This document shows positions 14,401 through 29,400 of a stretch of DNA of 64,000 nucleotides, in pieces. How positions within the stretch are numbered: position 1 is the stretch's first letter; each line of letters starts with the position of its first letter. The stretch covers positions 27,710,501 to 27,774,500 of the forward strand of contig NC_092672.1 in the NCBI RefSeq assembly GCF_964355755.1. Reading direction: 5' to 3'. The notes beneath the pieces were generated by a model. It saw nothing but the letters and a program-made list of their open reading frames with translations. It made no database searches and was not told the DNA's origin. Source of the DNA: Antedon mediterranea (lineage: Eukaryota > Echinodermata > Crinoidea > Comatulida > Antedonidae). Both the position numbers and the translations under genes were made by a program.

Positions 14401-17400
14401 TCACCTGGGATCCTCCTTTGGCAAGTGACAATAGTAATGAAACAGTGACTGTTGTGCCATCATCATATGAGTCAGGTGACATGATCCCAATTGGTATTCA
14501 CACAATCACCTTTACAGCAACTGATTCTTCTGGTAATATTGGCACATGTGACTTTAACATCAAGATTGAAGGTACAAAAAATGTATACGCTTTATTTAAG
14601 AATCTAGTAAATGTATCATTAACAATTCAATAATAAATAAAATAAAAAGTATGACTGATGTAGCCTAATATTAAAAGACTACTATTGGAAACTAAATACT
14701 ATTTAAGTGTACTATTATACAGATATTGCCTGCTTAGAGGTTAAATATAAGATTTGACATCCCCAAGGGAATGATATTTTGTTCGAGGGAATATATATTT
14801 CCCGAAGCGCTAGCTGAGGGAAATATATATTCCCCGAGAACATAATATCATTCCCAAGGGGTTGTCGAAATCTTATATTTTACCGATATAAAAGGCGATA
14901 TCTTATATTACATAGCTAACAACAAGTTGAATATCTACTACTGGGTCGGGTGCTAGATAGGCCTCCTTGTAATAAGTCTGCCTAGTTAGGCGTTGCATTC
15001 ACCTTACCTTGCAAAGAATAATATACAGATAATTACTAATTAATGATTCCTTGGCAATACAATATTCACTTAGGCCTAGGTCGTTTAAATTAAAAGAATA
15101 ATTTCCATCAATAAGCCTAAATTAATAATAATATTATTATTATCAGGTAAGCCTAGGCCGAATAAATAATAAGTCGTCTTCTTCAAGGAGCCGAATCACC
15201 GGATGTTCAGCGCGCCGCGCGTACCAGGTTACTACTGAGATTATTAACCAATCACAAACGGTCTTTCATCACATCTAGGGAGGACTAATAGCAAATGTGA
15301 GCGCTATGTATGCATAGTTTAAATAGTTTAGTTGATTAATTTCTTCAACTACGGAAGTTGCGTTGCGCAATGGATGAAACGTTGTCTTTGTGATGGTGTG
15401 ACAAATCATCGCGAGTGAAGTAGATGACTTTTGTTTATTTATCGCCAAACCCGAGTGTTGCCACACGAAAAATTACACAGTCAATATCATCGTACTCGAG
15501 AATTTACTGGATTTTGTATGTTTAATTGACAGGGACACGATAATTACGCGAAAATTACTCAATCAATATTATCGTACTCGAGGATATATATGATTTACGA
15601 TCCTCGCAGTTGTAGTCATGTGATGCAGTTTCAACTAATCACGTTCACGTATTTACATGTAATATTTCAAATTAAAAGACAGCATGTTAATAACATTTAT
15701 CTTTACATTACTCTTTGTTTGATACATTTATAACTTGCTATCCTTTTAGTTATTTCAGTTGTATGTTGCCTGTGCGTATTTTTAGTCGCGTGCAACGCGA
15801 CTCTACAGCTCACTATATCGGTCGATTGGTCGGTTGGTCGGTAAACACTAACTTGAGCACGCGACTGCAGCCATGTATATGGCCTTGTTTTCACACATTG
15901 CACAAACAACGATTTCTTTCCACGCACATATTTCAACTCTCCCATGGCGATGCGTTTGCGGCAACAACCTAATTAAAGGCCGATACAAAAGTTCCTGCAG
16001 AAATAAGTTGAAACAATTCGCCTCGAGATTAAAATAAAATTTAACCGATAATTATCTTATTCAAATCAGATAATTATCTGACAAAACTTAACAATATTAA
16101 TTGTAGGTATTGTTCACTGGTTTTTTCGGTAATGATTGATCGTGCGCACGACCTTTTTTTTTTAAATTTTCTAATTGGTTATTATTAATAATTGGTTAAT
16201 ATTATGGCCGCGGAAACATGGCCTTCTCGTCTTGTTGAAGAGTTTAAATCTACCTAGTTTTGTTTAAAATATAAATTATTTAGGGTTTATTGTTTTACTT
16301 TCATATGTTTCATTTAGTTGAACCAACATTTAAACATGCTTGGAACCTTTTTTTTTACAAATAGCTAATTTGTTCATAGTCTTTAGCCGTTTCGTACATC
16401 AATGCAATTTCGTTTTGTGATGTAAAAGATGCTTTTATTCTATCTATTTTGGTAGCTTCAAAATTTCCTAATGACTTTGTATTTAAGTTGCACACTTCAT
16501 TTAAAATAACACTATTATTAATTTTTAGATCAAGAAGCTCCAGATATTATCAATTGTCCAATGAATATGACTGTTAACACAACAACTGGTGAGGCATTTG
16601 CTATCAATATTACATGGGTTGAACCGACAGCTACTGATAACTCTGGAGAATTTATTGAGCTAGAATCAAACTACACTTCTGGTAATATTATGTTTCCAAT
16701 TGGTGACACAGCAGTCCAGTACAATTTCTCAGATTCATCTGGTAACTTCAATGACAGCTGTGTTTTTGTTATCACTGTTGAAGGTAGGAAATACGTTTTT
16801 CTCAACTCGGACGTACGTGCACTTACAATTGAGTAACCTGTACAGTTACGTAAGACAGAGTTGACCAATAAACATACTCCATGTTGCAAATCTACTTAGT
16901 AGTAGTAATTGTAATTATCATCAGCTAATGTTTAATTTGAGGTTCTAGTTAACAAAACAGGAGTTTGAAACATGCATTCTCTATCCTGGAAAGTATTCTA
17001 ATAATCAATTTCAAATTTCAACAATAGCAAAATTATTAGCCAAATTCTGAACTTTCTTCCACCAGGTAGCCTAGTAGGTAATGAGTGTACTACGAGAATA
17101 ATGTTGTTACTAATTTTTTTTTTTGCTTAGATGTTTTGTGTAACATTGACCATTGTTTAAACAAAATTTTATTTCCTTTTCTGTTATATAAACATTCTTC
17201 TTTTTACTAAGTTACTTAGATATGTATGGGTATGTTTTTAATATTTAAAAAATAATACAATCTAATTTGATATGATCTCACTTGATATTTTAATATGAAT
17301 TAAATTGTATTGATTAACTTTGGTAACATTTAAAAAAATAGTGCAATTCAACGATTCAAAGTTATGTTTACAATGTTTCGGAATTTTTGATATGCGATGA

Positions 17401-20400
17401 TATTTTGTTTGCACGTTTCTTTGTTTTTTTTTTACTTTATTATTTTTGTTTCGACTTATCAGCATATAATATGAAATCAATTTACTTAAATAAAAATGAG
17501 CATCAATAAAGTACAATACAACGAGGAAAATAAGAAACATTTGTTTGCAACATTTATTGTCAGAATATTGGATGATTATTTAAATGTGTTATTTGCACGC
17601 ACACATTTGAATAATCAACATGCTTCACTATCTACTCATACACAATTTTACATTTTTAAAGATATGACAATCATTTTTTATCCTATTTAAACATCTTAAA
17701 AAAAATTGAAGGTACATTTTTCATAGTTTTAATTAAGTTTTAAATCAATTAAAAATAGTATTTTAATGTTATTTATAACTAAAAATAAAATCATAAGCAT
17801 TGATAGTTTATCTGATGTTGTTTTTAAATGTTAAACGTGTGATGTCGCAATATTTAAATTTGCTTTTCTCAGTTAAAATGTCTTTATCTTTATTGATGTT
17901 TCTCTAACAGAACATTCTATATTTTAGATAACGAACGTCCAATGATTACCTGCCCAACAAATGTCACTTCAAACAATTATATTGGATTAGATAAAGGACT
18001 AGTAAGTGTCAGAACAGATGAAGGAAGTCCAAATGCCACAGTCACCTGGGATCTTCCTTTGGCAAGTGATAATAGTAATGAAACAGTGACTGTTGTGTCA
18101 TCGTCATATATATCAGGAGACATGATTCCAATTGGTATTTACCCAATCACCTTTACAGCAGATGATTCCTCTGGTAATATTGACACATGTGACTTTACTA
18201 TCAAAGTTAAAGGTAAAAATACAATTTTTTAAAGAATTGTGTAAATGTGTTATTAACGACCAAACAAATGAAAAATGTGAATGATGCAATACGAATATTA
18301 TTTGACACCAAATACTAAACCTACTTGTAGTCACTATAATATATTATCACTTCTTTGTTCACATGATGTAAATAAAGTTGAGGAGTCTGATTTTAATTTA
18401 CGAAAATGAGAATGTTTAAAGTTATACACGTTTCCCCTGAAAATTTCAACAATAACCGCCTTTTTAAAATCAAACTTTTCTTTCATATTTAGGTTATATT
18501 ATGAATTTTTCACAGTTCATTTAACATAACATTATCATTAACGTTTAGATCAAGAAGCTCCAGATATTATCAACTGTCCAATGAATATGATTGTTAACAC
18601 AACAACTGGTGAGGAATTTGGAATTAATATCACATGGGTTGAACCGACAGGTACTGATAACTCTGGAGAATTTATTGAGCTAGAATCAAAGTACACTTCT
18701 GGTTATATTATGTTTCCAATTGGTGACACAACAGTCCAGTACAATGTCTCAGATTCATCTGGTAACTTCAATGAAAGCTGTGTTTTTGTTATCACTGTTG
18801 AAGGTATGAAATACGTTTTTCTCAACTCTGACGTACGTGCACTTACAATAATTTAGTAAAAATAGTACATTTAAACGATGTAAATAAGGAACACACAATA
18901 TTGTGTTTGCACGGTTTTTTTTTTTTAACTTTATTATTTTTGTTTCGACTTATCAGCATATAATATGAAATCAATTTACTTAAATAAAAATATGTATCAA
19001 TAAAGTACAATACAACGAGGTAAATAAGAAACATTTGTTTGCAACATTTATTAGCTGAATGTTGGATGATTATTTAAATGTGTTATTTGCACGCACACAA
19101 ATTGTTTGAATAATCAACATGATCAGTCACACGCTTCACTATCTACTCACACACAATTTTACATTTTTAAAGATATGACAATCATTTTTTATCATATTTA
19201 AATCATAAAAAAATTGAAGGTACATTTTTCATAGTTTTAATTATCTGGTTTTTTTTTTATTGTCTGTAAAAATCAAAGATTTTGTGGCAGATGTAACAAA
19301 ATGGATTTCTCTCAAATTTTTACCATGAATAGACATTTCAATAAAAAGCATATCTACAACATTCATTTAATTTTTAGCCTCCGTTGCCATGACAACGGTC
19401 AATTCTCCAAATGTTGATGTTTTTGCCATTTTTCACAGATTTTCTATAGTGAAAAAGTACAAACTTGTATACTTATTTTAACCAAAAATACTTACAGTAT
19501 ACAGTTTTTGTTTATAGCAGTGTAAACAACATGTATTGAGTTCCATTTAAAGTAGAAAAAAACAAGGCCAACAGCCATTAAGTCGCGTGCTACAATGCAT
19601 GGTGATACCGGACCGACATACAGACCGATAGACCGACAGACAGACCGACAGACAGACCGACAGACCGAAAGACAGACAGACCGACCGACATAGTGAACTA
19701 TACTGACCGAAATTACTGAACATGTTTAAAAATGTTGAAATGTTTAAAAACATTTATATTTTTTTAATTTACACGTGCGTAGCCTGTCACTTTCGACGTG
19801 CTCGTATAACGTAATTTCGAGTTGAAAAGTAAGTCAAGAAAACAGAAATCGAGCAAAAAGAGTGCGTAATAACATTTAACACGCAGTGTGCGCGCAAAAA
19901 TATGCGCACTCATGGCAATTTTGTAAACGCTTAAAATTGCCTGAAATGTACTCTTATTTCATCGAAAATAAATTTTGAAAATTTTAAGCGCGCGTACGCA
20001 TGCGTTACATGCGCTACGCACGTAATTGTTTTGCCATATGATGATTTATGCCCTGAAATTTATGAGTACCAAATTTTATTTAATTGTGATTCATGGTTGT
20101 GAAGATATGATTACAAACGTGATTTTGTTAAATCGTGCGTAGACCGCGTAATTTTTTATTGCGCACCGTGAAAACATAACCACATTGATTCCTGGCCATA
20201 AGGAATATACTGTGAAAAATTGACCTAGCTAGATTAAACTGATATCAAGATAAGGTCAGAAAGCGATAAAACGCATAGTGATACCGGACCGACAGACAGA
20301 CAGACCGACAGACAGACCGACAGACAGACCGACCGACCGACATAGTGAACTATAGAGTCGCTTCCACGCGACTAAAAATTACAAAATGGAGTTTGGTTGA

Positions 20401-23400
20401 TACCATTATTTTAAAAAGGGGTGTTTTTAAAAAAATATTTAAAATTCAAAATCACGTATTGTGGCTATATACGATATTCTTAAACGAAACGAGCCTCTCA
20501 ATTTTCCAGCTAATTGTAGGCCTATTATTATTTATAATCAGGTGGTTTAGAATTTTTTAGCATTTTCAGACAACATTTTAAAAGCTTTTATCATATGAAA
20601 AATGGTCGGTCAAAATCTGTGTAGTTTTCTCATCTCTTCACAGTAATGTTTTTAAAACCTCTTCAAAATAAAGCTAATATATAAAGAAATACAATAAACA
20701 TGCACCTCTAATTCATAGGTCCATGCATTAAGTATCACATTTTTCGATTGGCCGCTTACAAAAAATCTAATTTTTAGTATAAAAAGGTGCCCGCAGCTGC
20801 TTACGGTAAGAACCAAATGCACTAATTAGATAGGAAGAACAAACAGGCTTTTCAAAGTGCGTCCGTTAAGGGATGTGGCCGCTGTAAATAAAATATGGGG
20901 TTTTCATGAATAAAAATAATCACAGAAGAAAGTGCTTACGAATATGACCTTGTGAAACGGTAATTTGAAAATGCAAATAAGGCATGCCTGCTAATAATCT
21001 ACAAATTTAAATTTGTATAAGATAAATATGCAAAATCTAAAGAATATCTCAATTTTAGTTACCATAGTAACTGTTGCTATGCATAACTAAGGGAAATTAA
21101 ATAATTATCAGATAATTATTAATTAATAATTAATACTGAATCCAACCATCACAGTAAAAAAAATATAGAATTTAAAACCAATATTTAATAATAAAGTGTG
21201 ATATGTTACATGCTGACCTTAAATGAAATAAAATTTCACATCAGGGCTTCAATATTTGTTATGTAGCATTAACATACCTGAGTATATCATTGACTTTTGA
21301 TTGGTTCTATTTTGGGGAGGGGAAAGTGGTGGATCCAGGACTTTTAAATAGTTAGGGGGTTGAAGGCGAGGGTCTAAAAACTTAACTTTATGTCCTATCT
21401 TTTGCATTGCAATTTTTAACTTGGGGTGGGTGGGGGCTTGGAGAAAGGGGGAGGGGGTGGGATGGATGAGTTTGAATCCGTCTATTCATTGGGGCGATAG
21501 TAGCGGCAGTGTGGGTGGTGCTTGAATGCATGCATTTGACACTCTATAGTGGATGATCGACCAAAGTGTTGCAGTTTATCTGTTTGTGGTTATAGTCGGG
21601 GTGGGGGGGGGGGGGGGTGGGGTGGTAGTCGAAAGTGGTGGTGGAAGGGCATGTGAGATCTGCTTAGGTTAGCAAATAAAAGAAGTAAACAAATGAAAGA
21701 GGAGGTTCAAAATAAGAGAGGAGACTGTAATCTGTTGCAAAGATTAAGATTCACAACGATCTGATAATTTATTCAAATTTCCGGAGGATATAACCTATAA
21801 AATGACATTAAAAATGGGAATTACAGAATCTATAATTAAAAATTTTTTTTTTTTCTCACAACACAACTAGAACTATATAAAACATTAAGAATTTTTCTGA
21901 CCAATGGGTTTCAAATCAAATAATCAAAGAAAATAAAATGTTCTTACTAATATACCATGTTTTTATTTTATAAAAATGCCTATGTTTCTCGCAACACTGC
22001 TTGTAGATTTTAAAATTACCCCAGTATTTTATTTTAGAAATCAATTATTAAACATTAGAACTACCTATTTGTAATAAATCAGCTAAAAAAATACACCACT
22101 TTGGGCGTTATGGTAAAGTAAAGTTTAGTTGCAATGAACAATTTAAAAAAAGTGAAAACACCCCTTTTTAAATAAATGGTATCTCCCAAAGTATGAAATA
22201 AAAAAAAAAAAAAATATGAAACAGGTACACAATGCATTGTTATTATGCATACACTAATTATTTTTAGTCGCGTGGAAGCGACTCTATAGTTCACTATGTC
22301 GGTCGGTCGGTCTGTCTGTCGGTCTGTCTGTCTGTCGGTCCGGTATCACTATGCGTTTTATCGCTTTCTGACCTTATCTTGATATCAGTTTAATCTAGCT
22401 AGGTCAATTTTTTACAGTATATTCCTTATGGCCAGGAATCAATGTGGTTATGTTTTCACGGTGCGCAATAACAAATTACGCGGTCTACGCACGATTTAAC
22501 GAAATCACGTTTGTAATCATATCTTCACAACCATGAATCACAATTGAATAAAATTTGGTACTCATAAATTTCAGGGCATAAATCATCATATGGCAATACA
22601 ATTACGTGCGTAGCGCATGTAACGCATGCGTACGCGCGCTTAACATTTTCAAAATTTATTTTCGATGAAATAAGAGTACATTTCAGGCAATTTTAAGCGT
22701 TTACAAAATTGCCATGAGTGCGCATATTTTTGCGCGCGCACTGCGCGTTAAATGTTATTGCGCACTCTTTTTGCCCGATTTCTGTTTTCTTGACTTACTT
22801 TTCAACTCGAAATTACGTTATACGAGCACGTCGAAAGTGACAGGCTACGCACGTGTAAATTAAAAAAAAAATGTTTTTAAACATTTCAACATTTTTAAAC
22901 ATGTTCAGTAATTTCGGTCAGTATAGTTCACTATGTCGGTCGGTCGGTCGGTCTCTCTATCTGTCTGTCTGTCGGTCTGTCGGTCTGTCTGTCGGTCTGT
23001 CTGTCGGTCCGGTATCACTATGCATTGTAGCACGCGACTTAATGGCTGTTGGCCTTGTTTATAATTAAATGAACAAAACAAAAATATCGTTCATCAAAGT
23101 AGTACCAGTATCCATTTTAAAAAAACCTTAAATAAGAACAAAATTTGTCAAAAACACAAATTTGGCCGTTGCCATGGAAATATACGTGTGAAATAAAAAA
23201 TACTTCATATTTGATTTCTCTCAACACATAGCCATTTTTTTTGTGTCTGCCACTCTTTTTGATATTTCTTTGATTCTTACAGACAATGGCTCTTAAGTTT
23301 TAAATCAATTAAAAATAGTATTTTGATGTTATTTGTAACTACAAATAAAATCATAAGCATTGATAATTTATCTGATGTTGCTTTAAATTTTAAACGTGTG

Positions 23401-26400
23401 ATGTCGCAATCTTTAAATTTGCTTTTCTCAGTTAAAATGTCGTTATCTTTATTGATGTTTCTCTAACAGAAAATTCTGTTTATTTATATTCTAGATAACG
23501 AACGTCCAATGATTACCTGCCCAACAAATGTCACTTCAAACAATTATATTGGATTAGATAATGGACTAGTAAGTGTCAGAACAGATGAAGGAAGTCCAAA
23601 TACCACAGTCACCTGGGATCTTCCTTTGGCAAGTGATAATAGTAATGAAACAGTGACTGTTATGTCATCGCCATATAAATCAGGAGACATGATTCCAATT
23701 GGTATTTATCCAATCATCTTTACAGCAAATGATTCCTCTGGTAATATTGACACATGTGAATTTACTATCAAAGTTGAAGGTAAAAATACAATTTTTAAAG
23801 AAATGTGTAAATGTGTTATTAACGACCAAACAAATGAAAAATGTGAATGATGCGATACGAATATTATTTGACACTAAATACTAAACACTAAACCCAGTTG
23901 TAGTCACTATAATATAGTGTCTTTAAATAATGTCGTATTAAACTAAAGTATAATTGAGCTAAAAAAAATGTAACGGAGTTTATATTGATATTTATTATCA
24001 GATAATGAAGAACCAATTTTATATACGTGTCCAATTAATGATACTACAGTAAACACTACTACTGGACAACCAACTGCTAATATTTCTTGTATAGAATCTA
24101 CAGTAATGGATAACTCTGGCATATTGATTAATATCAATGCTATTCTGTTTTCAGATATAAACATATTTTTTATTCTGTCTATTTGGCAGATTAAAAATTC
24201 CCCAATGATTTTATATTTAGGTTATATTATGAATTTTGCACAGTTCATTTAAAATAACATTATCATTAACGTTTAGATCAAGAAGCTCCAGATATTATCA
24301 ATTGTCCAATGAATATGACTGTTAACACAACAACTGGTGAGGCATTTGCTATCAATATTACATGGGTTGAACCGACAGGTACTGATAACTCTGGAGAATT
24401 TATTGAGCTAGAATCAAACTACACTTCTGGTAATATTATGTTTCTAATTGGTGACACAGCAGTCCAGTACAATGTCTCAGATTCATCTGGTAACTTCAAT
24501 GACAGCTGTGTTTTTGTTATCACTGTTGAAGGTAGGAAACACGTTTTGCTCAACTCTGACGTACGTGCACTTACAATTGAGTAACCTGTACAGCTACATA
24601 AGACAGAGTTGACCAATAAACTTACTCCATGTTGCAAATCTACTTAGTAGTAGTAATTATAATTATCATCAGCTAATGTTTAATTTGAGAAGTGGGTTCT
24701 AGTTAACAAAACAGGAGTTTGAAACATGCATTCTCTATTCTGGAAAATATTCAAATAATCAATTTCAAATTTCAACAATAGCAAAATTATTAGCCAAATT
24801 CTGAACTTTCTTCCACCAGGTAGTAGGTAATGAGTGTACTCCGAGAATAATGTTGTTACTAAATTATTTTTTTTGCTTAGATGTTTTGTGTAACATTGAC
24901 CATTGTTTAAAAAAAATTAATTTCCTTTTCTGTTATATAAACATTCTTCTTTTTACTAAGTTACTTAGATATGTATGGGTATGTTTTTAATATTTAAAAA
25001 ATAATACAATCTAATTTGACATGATCTCACTTGATATTTAATATGAATTAAATTGTATTGATTAACTTTGGTAACATTTAAAAAAATAGTGCAATTCAAC
25101 GATTCAAAGTTATGTTTTACAATGTTTCGGAATTTTAGATATGCGATAATATTGTTTTTGCACGTTTCTTTGTTGTTTTTTTACTTTATTATTTTTGTTT
25201 CGACTTATCAGCATATAATATGAAATCAATTTACTTAAATAAAAATGTGCATCAATAAAGTACAATACAACGAGGTAAATAAGAAACATTTGTTTGCAAC
25301 ATTTATTTTCAGAATGTTGGATGATTACTTAAATGTGTTATTTGCACGCACACAAATTGTTTGAATAACCAACATGATCAGTCACACGCTTCACTATCTC
25401 CTCACACACAATTTTACATTCTTAAAGATATGACAATCTGTTTTATCCTATTTAAAGCATCTTAAAAAAAAATTGAAGGTACATTTTTCATAGTTTTAAT
25501 TAAGTTTTAAATCAATTAAAAATAGTATTTTAATGTTATTTATAACTACAAATAAAATCATAAGCATTGATAGTTTATCTGATGTTGTTTTTAAATTTTA
25601 AACGTGTGATGTTGCAATATTTAAATTTGCTTTTCTCAGTTAACATGTCTTTATCTTTATTGATGTTTCTCTAACAGAACATTCTGTTTATTTATATTCT
25701 AGATAACGAACGTCCAATGATTACCTGCCCAACAAATGTCACTTCAAACAATTATATTGGATTAGATAATGGACTAGTAAGTGTCAGAACAGATGAAGGA
25801 AGTCCAAATGCCACAGTCAATTGGGATCCTCCTTTGGCAAGTGATAATAGTAATGAAACAGTGACTGTTGTGTCATCGTCATATACATCAGGAGACATGA
25901 TTCCAATTGGTATTTACCCAATCACCTTTACAGCAGATGATTCCTCTGGTAATATTGACACATGTGACTTTACTATCAAAGTTAAAGGTAAAAATACAAT
26001 TTTTTAAAGAATTGTGTAAATGTGTTATTAACGACCAAACAAATGAAAAATGTGAATGATGCAATACGAATATTATTTGACACTAAATACTAAACCTACT
26101 TGTAGTCACTATAATATATTATCACTTCTTTGTTCACATTATGTAAATAAAGTTGAGGAGTCTGATTTTAAATTACGAAAATGAGAATTTTTAAAGTTAT
26201 GCACGTTTTCCCCTGAAAATTTCAACAATAACCGCCTTTTTAAAATCAAACTTTTCTTTCACCAAATGTAATGAAGTGTGTAATTCGAGGTTACTTTTTC
26301 TATTTAGATTTTATTTTAGTTAATTTTGCTGCTTTTGTTGTTTAGATGTTTTGTGTAACAAACTTGATTTGTTAATGATTATTGCATTTTACGTTTTGTA

Positions 26401-29400
26401 AAAATAATGCGCGCATATGTAACTTTAACAACGTTAAACCAGGTTATTTCTGGTCTTAAAAGTGCGCTCTAAGGGTAATTATGATAAAAAGAGAAAACAA
26501 TGCACTACATAATTAGCTCGTGTCGAAAGTTCTTTCGTAGACGTTTATAGGCCTAGCTTAGTTAGGCTTAGTTTTGTAGGCCTGGCTGGTAAAGAGTAGC
26601 CATAAGACTAGCCTGACATTGTCTCGTTGCTGAATTAATTGTCTTTTCTTTTTTGCCAGATTCCGTTAAAACAAATTGAGGAAAACTTTCACGCGATCGA
26701 TCGAAATGAATGAATGAAAATATCAATCAGCGCGCGATGCATGTTTTGATTTAATAGTCGGCCGCTTAAATGATTATAATCGACTTCTTTTTCACGCTTT
26801 AACCATTTTAAGGCGAAAAAAGTATCGCAATATATCCATATATATATATTTTACTTAGTTTTAAAAACGTAGGTATAGTGTCTTTAAATAATGTCGTATT
26901 AAATTAAAGTATAATTCAGCTAAAAAATGTAATGGAGTTTATATTGATATTTATTTAGAACCAATGTAAAATACGTGTCCAATTAATGATACTACAGAAA
27001 ACACTACTACTGGACAACTAACTGCTAATATTTCTTGCATAGAATCTACAGTATGTATAACTCTGGCATATTGATTAATATCAATGCTATTCTGTTTTCA
27101 GATATAAACATATTTGTTTATTCTGTCTATTTGGCAGATTAAAAATTCCCTAATGATTTTATATTTAGGTTATATTATGAATTTTGCACAGTTCATTTAA
27201 CATAACATTATCATTAACGTTTAGATCAAGAAGCTCCAGATATTATCAACTGTCCAATGAATATGATTGTTAACACAACAACTGGTGAGGCATTTGCAAT
27301 TAATTTCACATGGGTTGAACCGACAGGTACTGATAACTCTGGAGAATTTATTGAGCTAGAATCAAAGTACACTTCTGGTTATATTATGTTTCCAATTGGT
27401 GACACAACAGTCCAGTACAATGTCTCAGATTCATCTGGTAACTTCAATGACAGCTGTGTTTTTGTTATCACTGTTGAAGGTAGGAAATAGGTTTTTCTCA
27501 ACTCTGACGTAACGTGCACTTACAATAATTGAGTAAAAATAGTAGGCCTACATTTAAACGATGTAAATAAGGGACACACAATATTGTGTTTGCACGTTTC
27601 TTTGTTGTTTTTTTTACTTTATTATGTTTGTTTCGACTTATCAGCATATAATATGAAATCAATTTACTTAAATGAAAATATGTATCAATAAAGTACAATA
27701 CAACGAGGTAAATAAGAAACATTTGTTTGCAACATTTATTAGCTGAATGTTAGATGATTATTTAAATGTGTTATTTGAACGCACACATATTGTTTGAATA
27801 ATCAACATGATCAGTTACACGCTTCTCTATCTACTCACACACAATTTTACATTTTTAAAGATATGACAATTATTTTTTATCCTATTTAAATCATAATTTA
27901 AAAAATTGAAGGTACACTTTTCATAGTTTTTAATTAAGTTTTCAATCAATTAAAAATAGTGTTTTTATGTTATTTTTCACTAGAAATAAAATCATAAGCA
28001 TTGTTAGTTTATCTGATGTTGCTTTAAATTTTAAACGTGTGAAGTCGCAATCTTTAAATTAGCTTTTCTCAGTTAAAATGTCTTTATCTTTATTGATGTT
28101 TTTCTAACAGAAAATTATGTTTATTTATATTCTAGATAACGAACGTCCAATGATTACCTGCCCAACAAATGTCACTTCAAACAATTATATTGGATTAGAT
28201 AATGGACTAGTAAGTGTCAAAACAGATGAAGGAAGTCCAAATGCTACAGTCACTTGGGATCCTCCTTTGGCAAGTGATAATAGTAATGAAACAGTGACTG
28301 TTGTGTCATCGCCATATAAATCAGGAGACATGATTCCAATTGGTATTCACCCAATCACCTTTACAGCACACGATTCCTCTGGTAATATTGAAACATGTGA
28401 CTTTACTATCAAAGTTGAAGGTAAAAATAAAATAAAAATTTTATAGAATTGTGTATATGTGTTATTAACGACCAAACAAATGAAAAATGTGAATGATGCA
28501 ATACGAATATTATTTGAAACTAAATACTAAACCTACTTGTAGTCACTATAATATAATATCACTTCTTTGTTCACATGATGTAAATATAGTTCAGGAGTCT
28601 GATTTTAATTCACGAAAATAGGAATTTTTAAAGATATGCACGTTTATTTAAACAATAACTGCCTTTTTAAATCACACTTCTGAAGATTTCTTTCACCAAG
28701 TGTAATGAAGTGTGTAATTCGAGGTTACTTTTTCTATTTAAATTTTATTTTAGTTATTTTTGTTGATGTTGTTTAGATGTTTTGTGCAACAAACTTTATC
28801 ACAGTATAAAAATATCAATCCGCGGGCGATGCATGTTGTTCTTTTTCATACTTTTAACCGTCTAAAGACTAAAAAAAGTATTGCAATAGGTCCATATATT
28901 TTTTTACATAAAATATAGTGACCTTATATTAGGTCGAAAAACATAGGTCTAGTGTCTTTAAATAATGTCGTATTAAAGCATAATTGATCTAAAAAATGTA
29001 ACAGAGTTTATGGTGTATTGATATGTATTATCAGATAATGAAGAACCAATTTTATATACGTGTCCAATTAATGATACTACAGTAAACACTACTACTGGAC
29101 AACCAACTGCTAATATTTCTTGGATAGAATCTACAGTAATGGATAACTCTGGCATATTGATTAATATCAATGCTATTCTGTTTTCAGATATAAACATATT
29201 TGTTTATTCTGTCTATTTGGCAGATTAAAAATTCCCTAATGATTTTATATTTAGGTTATATTATGAATTTTGCACAGTTCATTTAAAATAACATTATTAT
29301 TAACGTTTAGATCAAGAAGCTCCAGATATTATCAATTGTCCAATGAATATGACTGTTAACACAACAACTGGTGAGGCATTTGCTATCAATATTACATGGG

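Larger units (their letters stand above)
19248..23289. mobile_element. About 4-kb insertion with long inverted arms
   Basis: Equivalent introns run directly from ttttaatta to agttttaaatcaatt; here 4.04 kb separates them. The ends share ttgtctgtaaaaatcaaag (near 19260) and its inverse ctttgattcttacagacaa (near 23270). A TA at both junctions could be a target duplication. Inside are two long GTCGG elements in opposite orientation, and inner flanks (20393 and 22165 regions) are also inverted. No transposase frame. Confidence 0.7.

Noticed and set aside
19547-19753. Open frames with SVCRSVGLSV-type repeats here and at 1589, 7101 and 22871
   Set aside because: They are translations of the GTCG/GTCT microsatellite in the GTCGG elements; no independent coding evidence.
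24002-24165. Treating the type C relic as a functional HYR exon
   Set aside because: The second Cys strand and a phase-1 donor are missing in all three copies and one has a stop.
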